A stretch of 10,567 bases of DNA, taken from the NCBI GenBank assembly GCA_020442225.1, contig JAGRKR010000153.1, positions 1 through 10,567 of the forward strand, read 5' to 3'. How positions within the stretch are numbered: position 1 is the stretch's first letter; each line of letters starts with the position of its first letter. Positions 4,695-10,567 of this stretch are shown in pieces. The position numbers were made by a program, and so were the translations under genes. This stretch comes from Hyphomicrobiaceae bacterium (lineage in GTDB: Bacteria; Pseudomonadota; Alphaproteobacteria; Rhizobiales; Hyphomicrobiaceae). The notes under the pieces are model-generated. The model worked only from the letters and a program-made list of their open reading frames with translations, did no database searches and had not been told where the DNA came from.

Positions 4695-6890
4695 ATGACC
4701 GCGAAGACACGCGCTCAGGCGCTCATCGCCGAGGCCCGCAAGGCTGGGCGCTCGGCACTCGACGAAGCCGGCGGCAAGGCCTTGCTGTCCGCCTATGGCC
4801 TGTCGGTGCCCCGGTCGGTGCTCGCCGCCGACGCAGAGGAAGCCGGCAAGTCCGCGGCCGGCTTGCGCGCACCGTTCGTGGTCAAGGTCGTCTCGCCCGA
4901 CATCCTGCACAAGTCGGACGTGGGCGGCGTTGCCTTGAACCTCGCTGATGCTGCGGCCGTGACCGCCGCCGTCGAGGCCATGCGCCAGAAGCCCGGCATC
5001 GCCGCGGCCCGCCTCGACGGCTGGCTGGTCGAGGAGATGGCGCCCAAGGGCCTGGAGATGGTCGTCGGCGGCTTCCGCGATCCGCAGTTCGGCCCGATGG
5101 TGATGGTCGGGCTCGGCGGCATCTTCGTCGAGGTTCTGAAGGACGTCGCCTTCCGGCTCTGCCCGATCTCGCGTCGGGACGCCGAGGCGATGCTGGACGA
5201 GTTGAAAGGCCGCGCCATGCTCGACGGTGCGCGCGGACAGGCGGCGGTATCGAAGCAGGCGATCATCGACGCGCTGCTCGAGGTCGGTGGCGCGGACGGT
5301 CTTCTTGCGAGTCACGCCGACGACGTCGCCGAGCTCGACATCAACCCGCTCATCGTCTCGGCCGATGGCGCAGTCGCTGCCGATGCCCGCGTGATCCTCG
5401 CGGCTGCCGCGGATGCCCCGAGGCCGACGCAGCCGTCGTTGCAGCCGGCGGACGTGCTTGCGCGCTTCAAGCCCCTGTTCGAGCCACGCACCGTGGCCAT
5501 TCTCGGCGCATCGGCCAAGGATGCCGGCGGCATCGCCAACACCTACATCCGCCGCATGAAGGATTTCGGCTTCAAGGGCGAGCTCTACCCCATTCATCCC
5601 TCGGCGCCCGAGATCGAGGGCCTCAAGACCTATCCGAGCCTCGCTGACACGCCCGAGCCGGTCGATTACGCCTACATCGCCATCGGCGCAGCGCGCATTC
5701 CCGATCTGCTCGCCGGCGCCAACGGTCGCCTCGCCATGGCCCAGGTGATCTCGTCCGGCTTCAGCGAGGTCGAGGGAGGGCGCGATCTGGAGACCGATCT
5801 GGTCGCCAAGGCGCAGGCCGGCGGCTGCCGCGTCATCGGGCCGAACTGCCTCGGCACCTACAGCCCGCGCGGCGGCCTCACCTTCCCGGTCGGCGCCCCG
5901 AAAGAGGTCGGCGTCATCGGCGTGGTCGCGCAGTCGGGCGGCCTGTCCACCGACATCATCAAGCGTGGACAGTGGCGTGGCCTGCGCTACTCGGGCCTCG
6001 TCACCATCGGCAACGCCGCCGACGTGACCCCGACGGAGCTCGTCGCCTTCTACATGGCCGATCCCAAGACGCGGGCCATCGGTCTCTATCTCGAGGACAT
6101 CAAGGACGGGCGCGCCTTCTTCGAGCTGATGCGCTCGCCACTCGCCACCAAGCCCGTCGTGATCCTGAAGGGCGGCCGCTCCAGCCAGGGCAAGATCGCC
6201 GCCGCCTCGCATACCGGCGCACTGGCCGGCGACGAACGCGGCTGGGATGCCCTCGCCGCACAAACGCCCGTGGTGATGGTGGCGACCATCGACGAGTTCA
6301 TCAACGCGCTGCTGGCGCTCCAGCACTTCACGCTCCGGCCGGAGCGGCCGACACAGGCCGTGACGCTGTTCGGTAACGGTGGCGGCTCGAGCGTGCTCGG
6401 CACGGATGCGTTCGCCGCCGTCGGGCTGGACGTCTCGCCCTACGCGGAGGCTGCACGCGCACCTCTCGAGGCGCTCGGCCTGCCGCCCGGCACGTCCGTC
6501 GCCAACCCGATCGACACGCCCGTCCGCACGCTGCAGGAGGAGGAGGGCTGGGTCGCCGGCAAAATCCTCGACATCGTCTACGAGCACGCCAGACCCGATG
6601 CCATCGCCATGCACCTCAACATGGCCGCTTTCGTCGGGCGCGGCAGCATCGATCCCATCGATAATCTGTTCAAGGTGATCGAGGCGACGCAGACGAAGCG
6701 TCCCGGCGCCGCACACTTCGCCCTCGCGCTGCGCACGGACGGCTCGCCCGAACTCGACGAGAAGCGCCGCCGCTACCGGGAGAAGGCGCGCGAGGTCGGC
6801 GTTCCCGTCTACGAGGAGATCCCCGACATGGCCAAGGCACTCGCCGCGGTCGCCCATCTCGAGCGGCGGCTGGCCATGCGCCGCGCCTGA
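4695..6890 (+). CDS. ADP-forming acyl-CoA synthetase (acetate-CoA ligase family), single chain, ATP-grasp domain first
   Basis: This 731-residue enzyme fuses both subunits of NDP-forming acyl-CoA synthetases. Residues about 15-235 are the ATP-grasp (beta) part, with VVKVVSPDILHKSDVGGV (H72 probably matching the second phosphohistidine), EEMAPKGLEMVVGG, GPMVMVGLGGIFVEVLKD and the acidic AELDINPL (212-219). Residues about 255-390 are the CoA-binding Rossmann domain (FEPRTVAILGAS, IGPNCLG). About 400-700 are the succinyl-CoA-ligase-like domains, with VAQSGGLSTD (411-420) and the catalytic phosphohistidine loop ASHTGALAG (H506). Both catalytic histidines are present, so the enzyme should be active. 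These enzymes interconvert acid + CoA + ATP with acyl-CoA + ADP + phosphate, in either direction. The better-known fusions put the CoA-binding part first, so this order is reversed. The tight link to the carboxyltransferase suggests that both act on the same CoA thioester. The acid used is not predictable. Confidence 0.92.
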   Translation: MTAKTRAQALIAEARKAGRSALDEAGGKALLSAYGLSVPRSVLAADAEEAGKSAAGLRAPFVVKVVSPDILHKSDVGGVALNLADAAAVTAAVEAMRQKPGIAAARLDGWLVEEMAPKGLEMVVGGFRDPQFGPMVMVGLGGIFVEVLKDVAFRLCPISRRDAEAMLDELKGRAMLDGARGQAAVSKQAIIDALLEVGGADGLLASHADDVAELDINPLIVSADGAVAADARVILAAAADAPRPTQPSLQPADVLARFKPLFEPRTVAILGASAKDAGGIANTYIRRMKDFGFKGELYPIHPSAPEIEGLKTYPSLADTPEPVDYAYIAIGAARIPDLLAGANGRLAMAQVISSGFSEVEGGRDLETDLVAKAQAGGCRVIGPNCLGTYSPRGGLTFPVGAPKEVGVIGVVAQSGGLSTDIIKRGQWRGLRYSGLVTIGNAADVTPTELVAFYMADPKTRAIGLYLEDIKDGRAFFELMRSPLATKPVVILKGGRSSQGKIAAASHTGALAGDERGWDALAAQTPVVMVATIDEFINALLALQHFTLRPERPTQAVTLFGNGGGSSVLGTDAFAAVGLDVSPYAEAARAPLEALGLPPGTSVANPIDTPVRTLQEEEGWVAGKILDIVYEHARPDAIAMHLNMAAFVGRGSIDPIDNLFKVIEATQTKRPGAAHFALALRTDGSPELDEKRRRYREKAREVGVPVYEEIPDMAKALAAVAHLERRLAMRRA

Positions 6891-7003
6891 GCAGGCGGGC
6901 GACGATAGGCATGGCGCCGCCCGGCGGCCTGCACTAACATCGGCGTCGGGTCGGCCGTCCGCGCCGACCGTCGACCCGTTCTCACGAGCCTCGAGGTGTT
7001 GAC
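6891..7003 (+). other. 113-base gap with two GC-rich hairpins before the molybdoenzyme gene
   Basis: This is the widest gap within the plus-strand series. It holds a small GCCGC/GCGGC stem (6916-6928, three-base loop) and a perfect GGTCGGC/GCCGACC dyad (6949-6969, seven-base loop). The dyad can be extended by GTCG/CGAC (6945-6948 with 6972-6975) past a two-base bulge. No T-run follows either stem, so these are not classic terminators. They may be an operator, an mRNA processing or stabilising structure, or chance in GC-rich DNA. I see no convincing promoter. The region ends with a GAGGTG ribosome site at 6993-6998, five bases before the ATG. Confidence 0.45.
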
Positions 7004-9301
7004 ATGAAGGCGCGCCACAGCGCCCACTGGGGTGCTTTCACGGCCAACGTGAGCGACGGCCGACTGGTCTCGGTCGAGCCCGTGGCGCGCGACGAGAGCC
7101 CTTCACCCATCCTCTCCGGCATGGCCGAGGGCGTCTATACCTGCCGCGTCGAGCGCCCGATGGTGCGCAAAGGCTGGCTCGAGAAGGGATGGCGCGCGGG
7201 TGGTGCGGGACGCGGCGCGGAGCCCTTCGTGCCGGTGTCCTGGGACACCGCCCTCGACCTCGTCGCCAAGGAGCTCGAGCGCGTCAGGACCACCCACGGC
7301 AACACCGCCATTTTCGGCGGCTCCTACGGCTGGTCGTCGGCCGGCCGCTTCCATCACGCCAAGACGCAGCTCCAGCGCTTCCTCAACAGCTACGGCGGTT
7401 TCACGGCGCAGCGCCACAGCTATTCTCTGGCGGCCGGGCTCGCCATCCTTCCGCACATCGTCGGCGATCACAAGACGCTGCGCAGCCTGACCTCCTGGGA
7501 CTCGATCGCGGCCAACACCCGGCTCTTCATCGCCTTCGGCGGCGTCGGCATCAAGAACGCCCAGGTCGAGCCGGGTGGCGCCGGCGAGCATACGGCCGAA
7601 CCCTGGCTGAAGCGGCTGAGAGGCGCCGGGGTGGAGATCGTCTCGATTACGCCCGTGCGCGAGGATACGCCCGAATTCGTCGGCGCAGAGTGGATCGCAC
7701 CGCGCCCCAACACCGACGTCGCCATCATGCTCGGCATGGCGCATACGCTCGTCAGCGAAGGGCTGCACGACCAGACCTTCCTCGACCGCTACACCGTCGG
7801 CTTCGACCGCTTCCTGCCCTACCTCATGGGTGAGAGCGACGGCGTGGCCAAGACGGCGGACTGGGCCGCAGCGATCAGCGAGCTCGATGCGGAGGTGATC
7901 CGCAACCTGGCCCGGCGCGCGGCATCGACCCGCACCATGCTGGCGACCAGCTACTCGCTGCAGCGCGGCGATCACGGCGAGCAGACGTTCTGGATGACGG
8001 CGACCCTCGGCGCCATGCTCGGGCAGGTCGGGCTGCCGGGTGGCGGATTCGGCTTCGGCTACGGCTCCATGCACGGCCAGGGCAATCCCGTGCGGCCCTT
8101 CGCCGTGCCGAACATGCCGGCCGGCGAGAACCCGACCAGGAGCTTCATCCCCGTCGCACGCATCGCCGACATGCTGCTCGATCCCGGCGGCACCTACACG
8201 TTCGACGGTGAAACGCGCACCTATCCCGACACGCGCCTCGTCTACTGGTGCGGCGGCAATCCGTTCCACCATCACCAGGATCTCAACCGCCTGCTGGAGG
8301 CCTGGAAGCGGCCGGAGACGATCATCGTCAACGAGCCCTGGTGGACGGCAACCGCCAAGCTCGCCGATATCGTGCTTCCCGCCACGACCACGCTGGAGCG
8401 CAACGACATCGGCGCAAGCTCGCGCGACCGCTTCATCCTGGTCATGGAGAAGGCGATCGAGCCGGTCGGCGAGTCGCGCAACGACTTCGAAATTTTCTCC
8501 GGCCTTGCCCGACGTCTCGGTTGCGAGGAGGCCTTCACGGAAGGCCGCGGCGAACGCGACTGGCTGCGTCACCTCTACGACGTGGCGCGTCAGGACGCCG
8601 CCCGCGTCGGTCTGGAGCTGCCGGGCTTCGACGTCTTCTGGGAGCAGGGCCACGCCGAGACGCCAGCTCCCAACCCGCCGTTCGACGTGCTCGCGGACTA
8701 CCGGAGCGACCCCGACAAGCACCGCCTGAGGACACCATCGGGCCGCCTCGAGATTTTCTCCGAGCGCATCGCCTCCTTCGGCTACGACGACTGCCCCGGA
8801 CACCCCGTCTGGCTCGAGCCGCTCGAATGGCTCGGCTCGCCGGCAGCCGCACAGCACCCCCTCCACATGGTCTCCAATCAGCCGGCGACCCGCCTCCACG
8901 CTCAGCTCGACCATGCCGGCGTCAGCCGCCGCTCCAAGATCAAGGACCGTGAGCGCGTCACGATTTCGCCTGTAGATGCGGCCAGCCGCGGCATCGTCGA
9001 CGGCGACATCGTGCGCATCTTCAACGACCGGGGCGCCACGCTGGCCGCTGCCGTCGTCTCCGACGCCGTCCGCCCCGGCGTCATCTGCCTGCCGACGGGC
9101 GCCTGGTACGACCCCGCCGAACCCGGCAGGCCCGGCGCCCTCGACAAGCACGGCAATCCGAACCTGCTGACCCCCGACAAGGGCACTTCCAAGCTCGGTC
9201 AGGGGCCGATCGCCCACACGGCGCTGGTCGAGGTCGAGCGCTACGATGACGCGCTGCCCAAAGTAACCGCCTTCGACCCGCCGCCGATGGCCGCTGAATA
9301 G
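7004..9301 (+). CDS. Molybdopterin-dependent oxidoreductase, DMSO/TMAO/biotin sulfoxide reductase (BisC-like) type
   Basis: This 765-residue protein matches the DMSO-reductase family branch that binds bis-molybdopterin guanine dinucleotide and no iron-sulfur cluster. It begins HSAHWGAFTANVSDGRLVSVEP with no CxxC cluster motif. GGSYGW (Y108, W110) is followed 31 residues after the Trp by HSYSLAAG, whose S141 lines up with the serine molybdenum ligand of Rhodobacter DMSO reductase (S147). Later markers are VYWCGGNPFHHHQDLNRL (413-430), NEPWWTATAKLADIVLPATTTLERND (443-468) and a C-terminal molybdopterin-dinucleotide-binding domain (about 618-745) containing NQPATRLHAQLDHAG and LLTPDKGTSKLGQGP. 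There is no twin-arginine signal, so it should be cytoplasmic like E. coli BisC. Likely activity is reduction of an S- or N-oxide, possibly biotin or methionine sulfoxide. A hydroxylase-like reaction cannot be excluded. No redox partner or molybdenum cofactor gene is beside it. The GAGGTG ribosome site supports the start. Confidence 0.9.
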   Translation: MKARHSAHWGAFTANVSDGRLVSVEPVARDESPSPILSGMAEGVYTCRVERPMVRKGWLEKGWRAGGAGRGAEPFVPVSWDTALDLVAKELERVRTTHGNTAIFGGSYGWSSAGRFHHAKTQLQRFLNSYGGFTAQRHSYSLAAGLAILPHIVGDHKTLRSLTSWDSIAANTRLFIAFGGVGIKNAQVEPGGAGEHTAEPWLKRLRGAGVEIVSITPVREDTPEFVGAEWIAPRPNTDVAIMLGMAHTLVSEGLHDQTFLDRYTVGFDRFLPYLMGESDGVAKTADWAAAISELDAEVIRNLARRAASTRTMLATSYSLQRGDHGEQTFWMTATLGAMLGQVGLPGGGFGFGYGSMHGQGNPVRPFAVPNMPAGENPTRSFIPVARIADMLLDPGGTYTFDGETRTYPDTRLVYWCGGNPFHHHQDLNRLLEAWKRPETIIVNEPWWTATAKLADIVLPATTTLERNDIGASSRDRFILVMEKAIEPVGESRNDFEIFSGLARRLGCEEAFTEGRGERDWLRHLYDVARQDAARVGLELPGFDVFWEQGHAETPAPNPPFDVLADYRSDPDKHRLRTPSGRLEIFSERIASFGYDDCPGHPVWLEPLEWLGSPAAAQHPLHMVSNQPATRLHAQLDHAGVSRRSKIKDRERVTISPVDAASRGIVDGDIVRIFNDRGATLAAAVVSDAVRPGVICLPTGAWYDPAEPGRPGALDKHGNPNLLTPDKGTSKLGQGPIAHTALVEVERYDDALPKVTAFDPPPMAAE

Positions 9302-9329
9302 CCCCGACCACCTGCGCGACGCGCGACGA

Positions 9330-9335
9330 AGGAAG
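9330..9335 (+). promoter_or_regulatory. Ribosome binding site of the DMT transporter gene
   Basis: AGGAAG ends five bases before the ATG at 9341. The in-frame GTG at 9335 would overlap this site, so the ATG is preferred. Confidence 0.65.
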
Positions 9336-9340
9336 TGAAC

Positions 9341-10255
9341 ATGCACGGCCCGGGCGGCAGGCGAGCGAGCGACGATGGCTCGCGTGATGTGCTCGTGGGC
9401 ATCGGCTATATGTTCCTCGCCGGCATCGCCAGCTCGCTCATGCATATCGGCGTGCGCACCGTCAGCCCGCACCTGCCGACGGCCCAGATCACCTTCCTGA
9501 GGGCCTTCTTCTCCCTCGTCTTCATGCTGCCCTTCATCCTGGCGCAGGGGCGCATCGGCTGGCGCAGCAAGCGGCCCGGACTGCATCTGGCGCGCGGCCT
9601 TGTTTCCGTCGTCTCGATCATGGCCTGGTACTACGCGCTCTCGGTGATCCCGCTCGCGGATGCCGCGGCACTGAGCTTCACGACGGCCATCTTCGTCACC
9701 ATGGGGGCCGCACTTATTTTCGGCGAGCGCGTCGGCATCCGGCGCTGGTCGGCGGTCGCCATCGGCCTCGTCGGCACGATCGTGATCCTGCGGCCCGGCG
9801 CCGGCCTCATCTCCTGGGGCGCCATGGCAGCTCTGTTCGGCAACGTGCTCTGGGCAGCATCCCTGCTGATGGTCAAGGAACTGGCGAAGCACGACCCGCC
9901 CATCACCATCTCCTTCCTGCAGCCGATGCTCGTCGCGCCGCTCGCCGGCATTGCCGCCGCACCCGTCTGGGTCTGGCCGGAAACCGCGACCTGGCTCATC
10001 CTGGTCGCCATGGGCTTCTTCGGAGCGATCGCGAATTTCAGCTACGTCAACGCCATGCGCAAGGCGGACGCCAGCATCACCATGCCCGTCGATTTCATCC
10101 GGCTGGTCTGGATGGCCGGCTGGGGGTATGTGTTCTTCAACGAGGTCCCGGTCTCGGCAACCTGGGCCGGCGCCGCCCTGATCATCGGCTCGGCGCTCTA
10201 CATCACCTGGCGGGAATCCCAACTCGCCCGGACCAGAAGGGCAGGTCCGACCTAG
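9341..10255 (+). CDS. EamA/DMT-family transporter (10 membrane segments)
   Basis: This 304-residue integral membrane protein is built from two EamA repeats of about five hydrophobic segments each. Segments are visible at about 17-37, 48-68, 82-103, 106-126 and 134-151 (first repeat), then about 157-177, 190-210, 217-237, 247-266 and 272-290 (second). The junction FGERVGIRRWSAVAIGLVGTIVILRPG (127-153) is the typical end of the first EamA repeat. An arginine-rich cytoplasmic tail (RESQLARTRR) closes the protein. Family members export or import amino acids, nucleosides, S-adenosylmethionine and other metabolites; neither substrate nor direction can be read from sequence. The gene is 39 bases after the molybdoenzyme gene and 43 before the M20 hydrolase gene, which fits one transcription unit. 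Transport of a substrate or product of those enzymes is plausible but unproven. Confidence 0.9.
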   Translation: MHGPGGRRASDDGSRDVLVGIGYMFLAGIASSLMHIGVRTVSPHLPTAQITFLRAFFSLVFMLPFILAQGRIGWRSKRPGLHLARGLVSVVSIMAWYYALSVIPLADAAALSFTTAIFVTMGAALIFGERVGIRRWSAVAIGLVGTIVILRPGAGLISWGAMAALFGNVLWAASLLMVKELAKHDPPITISFLQPMLVAPLAGIAAAPVWVWPETATWLILVAMGFFGAIANFSYVNAMRKADASITMPVDFIRLVWMAGWGYVFFNEVPVSATWAGAALIIGSALYITWRESQLARTRRAGPT

Positions 10256-10298
10256 ACCGGCCCGCCAGGGCCCGCGTCAATCTGCATGGAGCAAGATA

Positions 10299-10567
10299 AT
10301 GAGCGCACCGACCGCGGACGAGCTACTCGAAGGCATCAGGAGCTGGGTCGAGATCGAGAGCCAGACAGCCGATCTCGAGGGCGTCAACCGCATGATGGAC
10401 AAGGCCGCAGCCGATTTCTCGGCCGCTGGCGGCCGCGTCGAGCGCATCAGCGGAACCCGCGGGATGGGCGACCATCTGCTGATCCGCTCGCCCTGGGGCG
10501 GCGACGGCCCGGGTGTGCTCGTGCTCTGCCATCTCGATACCGTGCATCCGCGCGGCACGCTGGCGAA
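10299..10567 (+). CDS. M20-family metallohydrolase/carboxypeptidase, N-terminal fragment cut by the window edge
   Basis: The first 89 codons are present and the frame is open to the end of the window. The start ATG has a TGGAG ribosome site (10287-10291) seven bases upstream. The fragment reads as a typical M20 N terminus: LLEGIRSWVEIESQT (the substrate-side helix and ESxT-like segment, about 9-23), LEGVNRMMDKAAADF (26-40), then a beta strand GPGVLVLCHLDTVHPRGTLA (70-89). CHLDTVHP carries the first metal-binding histidine (H78) and the conserved neighbouring aspartate (D80). M20 enzymes are two-zinc hydrolases that cleave amide bonds of peptides, acyl amino acids, glutamate conjugates or carbamoyl compounds. 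The HLDTVHPRGTLA form resembles the CPG2/glutamate carboxypeptidase group. The second half of the active site lies outside the window, so specificity stays open. Confidence 0.85.
   Translation, partial: MSAPTADELLEGIRSWVEIESQTADLEGVNRMMDKAAADFSAAGGRVERISGTRGMGDHLLIRSPWGGDGPGVLVLCHLDTVHPRGTLA

Noticed and set aside
3120..6857. A 1245-codon open frame on the minus strand opposite the carboxyltransferase and CoA synthetase genes
   Set aside because: It runs antisense to two genes with clear family motifs and through the gap between them. Its translation is rich in Arg, His, Asp, Gly and Ala without domain motifs, as expected from stop-poor antisense frames in GC-rich DNA.
6949..6969. Rho-independent terminator after the CoA synthetase gene
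   Set aside because: The stem is good but no T-run follows it, so only a generic hairpin is claimed.
7103..10222. A 1039-codon open frame on the minus strand opposite the molybdoenzyme and DMT transporter genes
   Set aside because: Same reasoning: it mirrors two real genes, has low-complexity charged composition and no recognisable domain.
1..10567. Mobile elements, CRISPR array, tRNA or rRNA genes
   Set aside because: I saw no transposase or integrase motifs, no regularly spaced direct repeats and no tRNA- or rRNA-like stretch; the genes share a uniform GC-rich codon style with no obvious sign of recent insertion.

Overview
The window is very GC-rich, with G or C at most third codon positions and genes packed almost end to end. 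This, together with an orphan TctC/Bug-type binding protein, an IclR regulator and several CoA and molybdenum catabolic enzymes, suggests a soil or water Pseudomonadota. An alphaproteobacterium (Hyphomicrobiales-like) is my best guess, but this is inference from style; there is no rRNA or taxonomic marker.

Layout. On the minus strand, reading leftward from about 1.9 kb, lie an IclR-family regulator (1809-1105) and a periplasmic binding protein of the tripartite tricarboxylate transporter type (1032-34). A compact 206-base control region (1810-2015) separates them from a long plus-strand series: a muconate-lactonizing-type enolase-superfamily enzyme (2016-3095), an acyl-CoA carboxyltransferase beta subunit (3147-4682), a single-chain ADP-forming acyl-CoA synthetase (4695-6890), a BisC/DMSO-reductase-type molybdoenzyme (7004-9301), an EamA/DMT transporter (9341-10255) and the start of an M20 metallohydrolase (10299 to the window edge). 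Gaps are short (12-51 bases) except for 113 bases before the molybdoenzyme, which contain small hairpins.

How the genes may work together (inference). The binding protein and the IclR regulator suggest uptake and sensing of a small carboxylate. The enolase-superfamily enzyme would rearrange, eliminate or epimerise a carboxylate. The CoA synthetase would make or use a CoA thioester, and the carboxyltransferase would add, remove or transfer a carboxyl group. The molybdoenzyme, exporter/importer and M20 hydrolase may extend the same route or form a second one. No biotin carboxylase, biotin carrier, TctA/TctB membrane subunits or molybdoenzyme redox partner is present, so those would have to be supplied from elsewhere.

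The most striking non-coding structure is at 1865-1923. A perfect inverted repeat there supplies back-to-back TTGCCA -35 boxes for two overlapping divergent promoters, and a second palindrome suited to an IclR-type regulator is nested inside it. No mobile element, CRISPR array, tRNA or rRNA was seen.
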